DNA of 43,011 nucleotides from Candidatus Hydrogenedentota bacterium (lineage in GTDB: Bacteria; Hydrogenedentota; Hydrogenedentia; Hydrogenedentales; JAEUWI01): positions 1 to 43,011 of the forward strand of contig JAHBVV010000041.1 in the NCBI GenBank assembly GCA_019637335.1. The letters are read 5' to 3'. Made by a program: the position numbers and the translations under genes. Under the pieces are notes generated by a model that saw only the letters and a list, made by a program, of their open reading frames with translations, was not told the DNA's origin and did no database searches. This document shows positions 33,304 through 40,754 of the stretch, piece by piece (the stretch's first letter is position 1; every line of letters starts with the position of its first letter).

Positions 33304-35052
33304 TTACAGCGAGCTGAAGGCGCGCTGGAAGGGGGTTTCGTCTTCCAGCGATATTTCGCGCTCGGCGAGGGCCTGGATCTTTTCCTGGAAGCCCTCCACG
33401 CGGCTGCTCATGATCCGCGCTTCCACTTCCTTGCGGGCGGCCGGGGGCAGGTTTTCGTCGAAGCCCCAGGAGGGGTGGTCGCCCGTGCCGAGGTTGCGGA
33501 ACGATCCGATATTCTTGCCATCGAAGGTGCGGTAGAGCACTTCGTTGTTGCCGCGCATCACGCATTCGGCCCACTTGTTAACGCGGCTGCCGTACTGGTC
33601 AATCACGGGAATCTTGCTGTAGAAGTATTCCTGGGACTGGGCGATGGCGAGTTCGGCGAGATAGAGCTCGTTGAAGGCGTTCTGGAGCGCGGGGGTGACC
33701 CACTTGGCTCCGCCCACCTGGTCGCGGAGATCTTCCACTTTCCGGATGCGCTCCTGGCGATCGTACTTCGCCGGGGTGAGCGGAATGCCTTCCTTAACCT
33801 TGATATAGAGGCGGTCGATCGCGTGCTCCAAGGCGTCCTTGGTGGCGGCGCGGCGCTCATCGGCTTCGGCGAGCTGGCCGACCTGGCCCGTGAGGCGGTC
33901 GACTTCGATCACGAGGCCGCGGTGCTGGGCCTGGGTGATGGCGAGGGTGTTCTGGAGGGCGTCAAGCTCTTCGCTGCGGGTGATGAACTCGTCGGTTGCG
34001 GTATCGAGCTCGGATTCGGTGCTTTCGAGCCTGGCGGTGACATCGTTCAGCGCGGCCTGTTTGTCATCGAACTGTTTTTCGGCATCGATGATCTGGGTGC
34101 GGAGTTCTTCGAGGCGCTCGGGGGAGAGCTCCAGGCCACCTTCGCGGCCCTCGACCAACGGCATCAACTCGTTCACGCGGGCCCGAAGGGTTCCGTTTTC
34201 GCTGGTGAGGCGCTGGACGTCGGCGGTGCGGGATTCAAGCTCCGCCTTCATCGGGTTGGGGAGCGGCAGGAAGGAAGATGCATAGGGGCCGGCCGCGATG
34301 CCGATGACCAGCGCGATTACCGCCGCAATGACCAGGGCGAGGGGGCTGCCGCCGCCACGCCCGCCGCCGCCGACCGATTCGCTCGCGACCTGGCGGCCCA
34401 TCGGGGCGCGCATGTCGGTGTCGGGCGAGAAGTCGGGCGCGGGGGTGCCGCCGCCCATGCCGAAGTCGCCGCCGCTGCCGCCGCCGAAGGCGCCGGCGTC
34501 AAAGCCGCGCTGCTGGCCGAACATGGGGGTTTCCATGGCCTGCGTGGGGGCGCCGGTGTCGCGGCCGAAGCCGGAACCGCTGCCGCCGCCGAAGGCGCTG
34601 TCGAACATGGGGGTGTCCATGTTTGAATCGGGGCCGGGACCGATTTCGGGGGTTTCGGGCGAAAAGTCGCTGTCGGCGGCGAGGTCCTGGAAGCCGGAGC
34701 CGACCGGGCTGACGCCTTCACTCGGCGTGGTGCCGGCGGGGGTGTCGATGCCCGGGGTGCCGCTTGAGAAGGTGTTGTTCACCTGGCTGTCGAAGCCCGC
34801 GGGCGGGCGGCGTACATTGCCGCCGGTCGGCTGGGGGGTTTCGACCTGGATATCGCTGATGGGCGGGAGGCCGGCGGAATCTGACGGGCTGCCGCCGGAA
34901 TCGAAGTTTCCGAGCGGAGGCAAGCCACCATCCGAGTCCATACCACCGGAATCGAAATCACTCAGGGGGGGCAGATTTCCCAAGCCGGAGTCGCCGGGCG
35001 TGTCCAAACGATCTTCCGCATTGTCGTCCGGTTCTTTGTGTTCGTCAGCCAT
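33304..35052 (-). CDS. Single-pass membrane protein with disordered acidic/Gly-rich N-terminus and coiled coil
   Basis: 582 residues. Residues 1-240 are low complexity and acidic, with a loosely repeated LPPLSDFDSGG/LPPLGNFDSGG element, then Gly-rich stretches around recurring METPMF/MDTPMF. A hydrophobic helix lies at about 247-268 (LALVIAAVIALVIGIAAG). Residues about 275-415 form a heptad-type coiled coil (ELESRTADVQRLTSENGTL, ARLESTESELDTATDEF). The C-terminal 160 residues are a globular domain with no assigned family. With the N-terminus inside, the coiled coil and C-domain would face the periplasm. A strong promoter lies 65 bases upstream, suggesting high expression. The design resembles an envelope scaffold or cell-shape factor; that is inference. 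Confidence 0.85.
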   Translation of the reverse strand: MADEHKEPDDNAEDRLDTPGDSGLGNLPPLSDFDSGGMDSDGGLPPLGNFDSGGSPSDSAGLPPISDIQVETPQPTGGNVRRPPAGFDSQVNNTFSSGTPGIDTPAGTTPSEGVSPVGSGFQDLAADSDFSPETPEIGPGPDSNMDTPMFDSAFGGGSGSGFGRDTGAPTQAMETPMFGQQRGFDAGAFGGGSGGDFGMGGGTPAPDFSPDTDMRAPMGRQVASESVGGGGRGGGSPLALVIAAVIALVIGIAAGPYASSFLPLPNPMKAELESRTADVQRLTSENGTLRARVNELMPLVEGREGGLELSPERLEELRTQIIDAEKQFDDKQAALNDVTARLESTESELDTATDEFITRSEELDALQNTLAITQAQHRGLVIEVDRLTGQVGQLAEADERRAATKDALEHAIDRLYIKVKEGIPLTPAKYDRQERIRKVEDLRDQVGGAKWVTPALQNAFNELYLAELAIAQSQEYFYSKIPVIDQYGSRVNKWAECVMRGNNEVLYRTFDGKNIGSFRNLGTGDHPSWGFDENLPPAARKEVEARIMSSRVEGFQEKIQALAEREISLEDETPFQRAFSSL

Positions 35053-35117
35053 GGAAGCTTTTCTCCGTAACGTGTTTTAGCATAAGTGTATTACGCTGAT
35101 GCGTCGTTATAAGGCCC

Positions 35118-35146
35118 ATGATAGCACGGGCTCCCCAATGTGTCAA
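35118..35146 (-). promoter_or_regulatory. Sigma70-type promoter for the coiled-coil membrane protein
   Basis: On the minus strand: TTGACA (perfect), a spacer of 17 bases, then TATCAT (5 of 6). The -10 box lies about 65 bases upstream of the ATG at 35052. Confidence 0.8.
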
Positions 35147-35223
35147 GAAATCTCCACACGAAAAAACCGAATTTCTGAAACCGCCCGATCCCACTAACTC
35201 CCGTTCCCGTGGCGGCTTATATC

Positions 35224-35263
35224 AGAACCCGGCGCCGTCTCCCGAGGCGGCTGGCGAGGTTCT
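35224..35263. other. Two-tier inverted repeat downstream of the FucU/RbsD-like gene
   Basis: An outer AGAACC/GGTTCT pair encloses an inner GCCGTCTC/GAGGCGGC pair. There is no T-tract in either direction, so it is not a standard intrinsic terminator. It may still end or protect the rbsD/fucU-like transcript, which stops at 35290 on the minus strand. Confidence 0.45.
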
Positions 35264-35289
35264 AAAACTACGATTTCGCTGGAACTAGC

Positions 35290-35706
35290 CTACGGCATTC
35301 GGACCCCAATCGTCAACAACAAATTTGCGTAGATCCGTTGTTCTCCGGTGACGATGGTCAGGCAGGCGTCATCATCGCCGGCGGCGGTGTAAAATTCGTG
35401 CCGATCGAGGGGGGTGAGTTCCAGATCGGGGAGCCTTTCGTGAAATTCTTGAAATATGGGCGGGGTGGAGCCGTCGGCCGGCGCCATCACGTGGGCGGCT
35501 TCCACCGGAATGGCCGTCAAGAGGGCCTCCAGGACGTCGGTCACGGTGGGCAGGCCGGGCCGCAAATTGAGATAGACGAGGTCCGCGTTGATTCCGCACT
35601 TGGTGCTTGCGGGATAGTTGCCGTCCGCGATCAGGATTTTGGAGCCGTGGCCCGCCGCGCCGATGGCTTCGAGGATTTCCGGGTGAATGAGGGTATGTTT
35701 CAGCAT
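35290..35706 (-). CDS. RbsD/FucU family sugar mutarotase
   Basis: 138 residues from the ATG at 35706. The opening MLKHTLIHPEILEAIGAAGHG, with GHGSKILIADGNYPA, carries the family's catalytic His and the D-x-x-(F/Y)-P motif. YANLLLTIGV at the end fits the C-terminal Y-x-N/C motif of the fold. Members interconvert alpha and beta anomers (fucose, ribose), helping sugar uptake or catabolism in the cytoplasm. The sequence looks closer to FucU than to RbsD, but the substrate is not certain. It starts 24 bases after the TMTC-like gene on the same strand and is probably co-transcribed with it. Confidence 0.88.
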   Translation of the reverse strand: MLKHTLIHPEILEAIGAAGHGSKILIADGNYPASTKCGINADLVYLNLRPGLPTVTDVLEALLTAIPVEAAHVMAPADGSTPPIFQEFHERLPDLELTPLDRHEFYTAAGDDDACLTIVTGEQRIYANLLLTIGVRMP

Positions 35707-35730
35707 GGTTCTTCTTTCTGAGCGCCGCAA

Positions 35731-37521
35731 TCAGCGCAGGCGAATATCGGGCAGGGGGGCTCCACGCATGATGGCGCGGTATCGCGGCGCGAGGGCGGGG
35801 TCCCAGGCGAGGGCCTGTTGCATGGCCTGGTTTGCGCCGGCGAAATCGCCGAGGCCCAGTAGGCACTGCCCCGCGCCGAAGGCGGCCCGGGCGGCATCCG
35901 CGCGGAACTGCTCCTGCTGGCCCAGGGGCAGCAGGCTTCCGTAAATGGCATAGGCTTCGTTGTAGGCCTGCTGGCGCAGAAGAATGCCGCCGAGCGAGAG
36001 GCGCACGGGGATTTCATCGGGCATCAGGCCGGCCGATCCGGAACCGCGCTGGGCGTCGTAGGCGTCCAGCACGGCCTCGTAGTGCCGGCGCGCGCCGGGG
36101 AGGTTGATGTCGAGATACTCGTAGGTCACGGCCAGGTTGGAGTGAACCCGGAGGGTATTGGGGTTTTCCGCGAGGGTGGCGCGGAAGATGGATTCGTTGG
36201 TTTGCCAGTCCCGGTTGCGCGCGACGGTCTGGAAGAGAAAAACCAGAGCGAGTATGGCGGCGGCGGGGGCCAGCGGGCGTATGGGGAGGTTTTTCGAGGC
36301 GTGCAGCACGAGTTCCAGCAGGGCCCACCAGAAGCCGGCCATGGGCACGTACATCCAGTGTTCGGCCATGGGGGCATTGAGGGGGAAAATACCCGAAATC
36401 GGGAACCAGGCGGCGAGGAACCAGGCGAATCCAAGCGCAATGCGGTAGTGGCCGGCGCGAATGCTCCAGACGATGGCGGCGGCGCACGCGAGGAGCAGGA
36501 GCAGCCCGATAACGGCGGTCCAGGCAGGCACGCCGGCGAGGGTCTGTTCCATGTGGAGGCCAGTCGGGAGAAAGAGGGTCTTAATATAGAAGGCGAATGC
36601 CTGGCAGGTTTCAACGAGGCGCTGGCCGATTTCGAGGAGGTGCTGGCCGATTTCGAGGATGCGCTGGCCGAGGCCAATTGCGGCGGAATCGCCACCCTTT
36701 TCGAGGAGACGCTGTCCGAGGCCGCTTCCCGCGGATTCGCCGCCTTCGCTGAATTTCAGCACGGTCATGCGGAGTGCGCCGTAGCCCGCGAGGATTGCGG
36801 CGGCAAGGGCGAGGGGCGTGCTGCGGGCTTTCCATTCGGCGCGGCCGGGCAGGGCGCCATCCGCCGTGGGCCGGAGTGCGATCAGGAGCAGGAGCAGCAG
36901 CGGGTAGATGGTGGAGGATTCTTTGCTGCAGAGGCCGAGGACAAAAAAGAGCCCGCTCAACCCGAGCATGATTGCCCGCCGCTTGCCTTTCGCCTCGGCG
37001 GTGGCGCACAGCAGTGCGGCGAGGATGAAGACGGCGGACATCATGTCGGCCCGACCGCTGATATAGGCGACGGCCTCCGTGTGCATCGGGTGGAGGACGA
37101 AGAGGATTGGCGCAATGGCCTGGATGGCGCGTGGCGCTTCGAGGCGGACGAGCAGGGCGAACAGCAGGATTGCCGCCGCGATATGCCACAGGATGTTGGT
37201 GAGGTGGAAGACAAAGGGCTTTACATCGGGGTAGCCCTTGGCCTCGCTGCTGTCGAGCACTTCGTCATGGGACAGTGCGAAATCCAGCATGAAGCTCACC
37301 GAAACGAGGGGGCGATAGAAATTGCCCTGGCCCCGCCCGAACGCGTGTTGGTCTTCACGGAAGAGCTGGAAGAGTTTGCCCGGATCCTGGACATGCTCGT
37401 GCAGGAGGACGGAGGAGACATCGTCCCAGACCCAGTCGCCGGCGAAGGTATTGGCGTAGGCGAGGAAGCCCGACAGGATGATAGCCCCGGCCACAATTGC
37501 GAAGAAATGCTTGTTTGACAT
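35731..37521 (-). CDS. TMTC-like polytopic glycosyltransferase with C-terminal TPR repeats
   Basis: 596 residues from the ATG at 37521, with GAGG six bases upstream; a GTG two codons earlier is less likely. About ten to twelve membrane helices make a GT-C fold. The first loop carries WVWDDVSSVL (acidic pair) and NFYRPLVSVSF. HPMHTEAVAYISGRADMMSA and LGLCSKESSTIYPLLLL are signatures shared with TMTC O-mannosyltransferases. Residues about 445-590 are TPR-like (TLRVHSNLAVTYEYLDI, FGAGQCLLGLGDFAGANQAM) and should be extracytoplasmic. It likely transfers a lipid-linked sugar to secreted proteins. A stretch of about 45 residues near 262-310 is built from nested repeats. Confidence 0.88.
   Translation of the reverse strand: MSNKHFFAIVAGAIILSGFLAYANTFAGDWVWDDVSSVLLHEHVQDPGKLFQLFREDQHAFGRGQGNFYRPLVSVSFMLDFALSHDEVLDSSEAKGYPDVKPFVFHLTNILWHIAAAILLFALLVRLEAPRAIQAIAPILFVLHPMHTEAVAYISGRADMMSAVFILAALLCATAEAKGKRRAIMLGLSGLFFVLGLCSKESSTIYPLLLLLLIALRPTADGALPGRAEWKARSTPLALAAAILAGYGALRMTVLKFSEGGESAGSGLGQRLLEKGGDSAAIGLGQRILEIGQHLLEIGQRLVETCQAFAFYIKTLFLPTGLHMEQTLAGVPAWTAVIGLLLLLACAAAIVWSIRAGHYRIALGFAWFLAAWFPISGIFPLNAPMAEHWMYVPMAGFWWALLELVLHASKNLPIRPLAPAAAILALVFLFQTVARNRDWQTNESIFRATLAENPNTLRVHSNLAVTYEYLDINLPGARRHYEAVLDAYDAQRGSGSAGLMPDEIPVRLSLGGILLRQQAYNEAYAIYGSLLPLGQQEQFRADAARAAFGAGQCLLGLGDFAGANQAMQQALAWDPALAPRYRAIMRGAPLPDIRLR
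36610..36770 (-). repeat. Nested coding repeats inside the TMTC-like gene
   Basis: Three 21-bp DNA units (cores at 36622, 36643 and 36664: CTGGCCGATTTCGAGGA-like) encode LEIGQHL/LEIGQRL heptads. Next to them, two related units of about 15 residues read EGGESAGSGLGQRLL and KGGDSAAIGLGQRIL. All lengths are multiples of three, so the frame is kept. Confidence 0.8.
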
Positions 37522-37594
37522 GTACACCTCAGGCCATGCGGAAACCCGTGCGCCCCGCCGCGGACAGCCTAGCGCATCGCGGCGGGCCGGGGCA

Positions 37595-37630
37595 ATAAAA
37601 AAGCTGGCGCGCGCGATAGCGCACGCCAGC
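37595..37630 (-). terminator. Intrinsic terminator of the lipoprotein gene
   Basis: Minus strand: GCTGGCGTGCGC, loop TATC, GCGCGCGCCAGC (37603-37630), then TTTTTTAT. It begins 24 bases after the stop at 37655. Confidence 0.92.
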
Positions 37631-37654
37631 GGGTAGCTTCACGGTACGGGGCGG

Positions 37655-38335
37655 TCAGTTGTTTCGCGGCCCCGGCACCTCCCAGGTTTCGCCGGGGAGG
37701 CGGAGGTATTCGAATTCCACGGCGGACTGAGCCCCAATCACGCGGACGAGGCGGAGTATGTCCTTCCCTTCCTCGTCCGGATAGAACTCTTCACCTTCGC
37801 GTACGCGCAGGTCGTCCTTCTTTCGGGTCTTGGGGTCGATGACCGAGAGGAACACGACGAGGTCCCCGGCGTCAATGGTCGCGAAGCCGGTCACCTGGAT
37901 CCAGGGGCGCGCGAGCATGAGGTCGGCCCTACGCCGTTGGGTGGTATAACGCTGGCTGGTCGGATTGAGCTGTTTATGCACGTCGAGCAATGCGTCCAGC
38001 GCGTACCATTGTTCGTTGTCGGAGGCCTGTCCGATGGCGGTGGAAATATCGCGCTCGATGTTTCCGACGGCTTCCGGCTCATTAATCTCGGTGCTGTACT
38101 GGGACTGCTTGGTGCGGAAGGCGCTGATAACCGGCTCTTTCATGCCATCCATGAACCCGCCGTTCACGCCGGCGAAGAGCGGCTGCAACGCGGCCTTGTA
38201 GTCCGAATAGATTTCCTGGGTTGTCTTTGGCGGCGGCGCCTCGGGTTCGGGCGGGGCTGCGGGTTCCGATTTGCAGCCCGCGATCATGGGTATCGCGGCG
38301 AGGATGGTGAGTGGCAGGATAAACAAATGTCGCAT
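37655..38335 (-). CDS. Lipoprotein of unknown function
   Basis: 226 residues from the ATG at 38335, with AAGGAG eight bases upstream. A lipoprotein signal peptide ends in MIAGC (Cys21), followed by a Pro/Glu-rich linker (SEPAAPPEPEAPPPK). The mature part is helical for about 100 residues, then strand-rich (WIQVTGFATIDAGDLVVFLS, KDILRLVRVIGAQSAVEFEY). No Asp at +2, so outer-membrane sorting is likely if the lineage is diderm. No family is recognised. It has its own terminator, so it forms a single-gene unit. Confidence 0.82.
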   Translation of the reverse strand: MRHLFILPLTILAAIPMIAGCKSEPAAPPEPEAPPPKTTQEIYSDYKAALQPLFAGVNGGFMDGMKEPVISAFRTKQSQYSTEINEPEAVGNIERDISTAIGQASDNEQWYALDALLDVHKQLNPTSQRYTTQRRRADLMLARPWIQVTGFATIDAGDLVVFLSVIDPKTRKKDDLRVREGEEFYPDEEGKDILRLVRVIGAQSAVEFEYLRLPGETWEVPGPRNN

Positions 38336-38559
38336 CGCGGCAACTCCTTGGTTAAGGCGGTATTCACGAAGGAAGGGTAACACAGGAAGCGCGGGTCTTA
38401 CAAACATGATTCCGTAAAACGGGTAAACTACGTGAATCCGCATGGGCTGGCGACGTGATGGGGCCGCGATCGGCGTATTCGCCCCGCCCCCGGGTTTTAT
38501 GTATAATGAGGTTCAACGCCATTGCGGACGCGGGGCAGGGAAACGACAGGAAGCCGTAA

Positions 38560-39495
38560 ATGAGTAGAATCCTTCTGGTTGACGACGACGTCGATTTGTC
38601 GGAACTCATCAAGACCAAACTGAACGCGGAGGGCCACGAGACCCACGTGATAAACACGGGGGAGGGCGCTTTTGAGTTTGCGAAGCGCGTGAAGCCGGAT
38701 ATCTCGATACTGGATATCATGCTTCCCGGGGTGACGGGGTATCAAATCTGCCGGCGTATGCGGAAGGATCCGGAGCTGTACAAGCACGCAATTCTGGTGC
38801 TTACGGCGCTTGGCGAGGAACCGGAGATCCTGCACGGGCTGGAGCAGGGCGCGGATGACTACCTGGTGAAGCCATTCAAGCTTGAGCGGCTGATGGACAA
38901 GATCGCGTCGCTCACGGCGCTGACCGCGTCGCTCGGGAATCGCAACCGGGTTACGAATTTGCCGGGCACGGACGCGGCGAAGCGCGAGATCAATCACCTG
39001 CTGGCGCGGGACACAGCGATCGCGGTGGTCTATATCGACATGATTGGCTACAAGGCGTATTGCGCGACGCGCGGCGCGGACGGGCAGCAGAAGGCGCTGG
39101 AGTTCATGGCGCGGCTGCTGGTGAGCATGGCGCGGGACATGGGCTTCTACGAGAGTTTCATCGCGCACATGGGCGGGGAACATTTTGTGGTGTCGCTGAA
39201 GCTGGAGGACCACGAGCGCTTCACGCAGAGCCTGTGTAGCCAGTTTGACCGGCAGGTGGAGGAGCTTTACACGCCCGAAGAGGTCCAGAAGGGCTACGTC
39301 AAGGCGACGGATCGCCAGGGGAATGAGGTGCGCTGCAAGTTGATGGCGCTTTCGGTTGGCGTGGCGCACACGCAATACCGTTCCTTCAAGAGCGCGAAGA
39401 AGATGTTTGAGGTGCTGGCGCAGGTGCGTCAGATGGCGCACCCGAAAGATGGCAAGAGCGCGGCCTTCGTGGATCGCCGCCGCAGCGATCGGTGA
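38560..39495 (+). CDS. Response regulator with degenerate GGDEF-like output domain
   Basis: 311 residues. The receiver domain covers 1-120, with the acidic pair Asp8/Asp9, phosphoacceptor Asp52 (SILDIMLPG), Thr82 and Lys104 (DDYLVKPFK), so phosphorylation should work. Residues about 127-305 follow a GGDEF-like layout: RVTNLPGTDAAKREI, then AVVYIDMIGYKAYCATRGAD, then FIAHMGGEHFVVSL. The signature is GGEHF rather than GGDEF/GGEEF, and the usual metal-binding and substrate residues are changed, so cyclic-di-GMP synthesis is unlikely. TATAAT at 38502 may be its -10 box, but I see no matching -35. The next gene starts four bases after the stop. No histidine kinase is nearby. Confidence 0.88.
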   Translation: MSRILLVDDDVDLSELIKTKLNAEGHETHVINTGEGAFEFAKRVKPDISILDIMLPGVTGYQICRRMRKDPELYKHAILVLTALGEEPEILHGLEQGADDYLVKPFKLERLMDKIASLTALTASLGNRNRVTNLPGTDAAKREINHLLARDTAIAVVYIDMIGYKAYCATRGADGQQKALEFMARLLVSMARDMGFYESFIAHMGGEHFVVSLKLEDHERFTQSLCSQFDRQVEELYTPEEVQKGYVKATDRQGNEVRCKLMALSVGVAHTQYRSFKSAKKMFEVLAQVRQMAHPKDGKSAAFVDRRRSDR

Positions 39496-39499
39496 ATCC

Positions 39500-39979
39500 A
39501 TGCGCTATTTTCTGGCCGCCGGCGCCGCGTGTTTTGTGGCGCTGGCGGCCTTTTTCACTATCCTCAACATGCGGGAGCTGCCGCCAGGCGAGCTTGCCCG
39601 GCGGTGTGCGGCGTGTGCGCCGGCCTGGGACGGCTACCAGGAGGAAATCAAGGCCATAGGCGCGCGCCCCGTGGCGCGTTGGCGCGGCGAGCCGGTTTGG
39701 ATGGCCGCGGGCCCCGGTGGCGTGCGGCTTGCGATGTCGCTCTCGCCGCCCTGGGACGCCTATGAGGCGGCATTGCCGTTGTTGCTTCGCGAGCCCGGGG
39801 GGCAGGTGTTCCGGAATAGCGGCGTAGAAGCGGAGGGGCCGCTTCGCGTGTATGTATTTCCGCCGGTCGCGGAGCCGGGAGCGCCCGATCCCGTCTGGCT
39901 GGAGATTCAGTACCCGCACGTCAAGCGCCGCCTTCACCTCGATGGCAATGGCCGCTGGCGGGCGGCCCCGGGCTCGTAG
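39500..39979 (+). CDS. Small membrane-anchored hypothetical protein
   Basis: 159 residues starting four bases after the response-regulator stop. A hydrophobic segment (FLAAGAACFVALAAFFTIL) at residues 4-22 is a signal peptide or anchor. The remaining part is a small extracytoplasmic domain with CAACAP near residue 36 (a CxxC pair) and a strand-rich end (VWLEIQYPHVKRRLHLDG). I do not recognise the family. Its position suggests co-expression with the response regulator. Confidence 0.72.
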   Translation: MRYFLAAGAACFVALAAFFTILNMRELPPGELARRCAACAPAWDGYQEEIKAIGARPVARWRGEPVWMAAGPGGVRLAMSLSPPWDAYEAALPLLLREPGGQVFRNSGVEAEGPLRVYVFPPVAEPGAPDPVWLEIQYPHVKRRLHLDGNGRWRAAPGS

Positions 39980-40064
39980 CGCCGCCGGGACACGGCCATT
40001 CCGTTTGTGGTACGATGCCGTGCGGTTCGGCGGCGCCTGTTCCGGCGCGGTTCTTGAGGAGCAC

Positions 40065-40751
40065 ATGCACAAGGCGGAACGGCTCTTTCAGCTGGTGATG
40101 CTACTTCGCCGCTCGCGCACGATAACGGCGCGGGACCTCGCGATCGCGCTCGAGGTCTCTGATCGCACCATTTACCGCGATATTCAATCGTTGATTCTGT
40201 CGGGCGTACCGGTGGAGGGCGAGGCGGGCGTGGGGTATATCTTGCGCCGCGACTTTGACCTGCCGCCGCTGATGTTCAGCCGCGAGGAAGCCCAGGCGCT
40301 CTCGCTGGGTGCGCAGATGGTGCAGGCGTGGGGCGATCCCGCGCTGGAACAGGCGGCCCGCGCGGTGCTCGACAAGGTGCGGGCGGTGGCCCCGCCGGCG
40401 CTGCTTTCGGAGTTCGAAAGCCGAACCCTGCGCGTTCCGGATTTTCACATTGATCCCTTCGTTCGCGAGAAGCTGGGGATTGTCCGTGAGGGCATCGTGC
40501 GCTGCGAAAGAATCCAATTCGAATACGAGCGCGCGGATGGCGCGGCGTCGTCGCGGACGGCGCGTCCCCTGGGCCTGTTTTTCTGGGGAAGCGTGTGGTC
40601 GTTCGCGGCGTGGTGCGAACTCCGGCGCGCATTCAGAAATTTCCGTGTGGATCGCGCGAGCGCGATTTCGCTGACCGGCGAGCGTTTTGTAACCGAGCCA
40701 GGGAAGACCCTGGAGGCGTATATAGCATCCGTTGAAAAGGAGGTATGGTAA
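40065..40751 (+). CDS. HTH/WYL-domain transcriptional regulator (YafY/DeoR-like)
   Basis: 228 residues from the ATG at 40065, with GAGGAG just upstream; longer frames start inside the previous gene. Residues 5-58 are an HTH_11 winged helix (RLFQLVMLLRRSRTITARDL, then VSDRTIYRDIQSL). Residues about 65-225 form the WYL region (RCERIQFEYE, RPLGLFFWGSVWSFAAWCEL, RAFRNFRVDRASAI). WYL regulators bind DNA in the cytoplasm and respond to nucleic acid or nucleotide ligands. It is followed after three bases by an alkaline phosphatase gene, so it may regulate that gene and itself. Confidence 0.92.
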   Translation: MHKAERLFQLVMLLRRSRTITARDLAIALEVSDRTIYRDIQSLILSGVPVEGEAGVGYILRRDFDLPPLMFSREEAQALSLGAQMVQAWGDPALEQAARAVLDKVRAVAPPALLSEFESRTLRVPDFHIDPFVREKLGIVREGIVRCERIQFEYERADGAASSRTARPLGLFFWGSVWSFAAWCELRRAFRNFRVDRASAISLTGERFVTEPGKTLEAYIASVEKEVW

Positions 40752-40754
40752 GCA

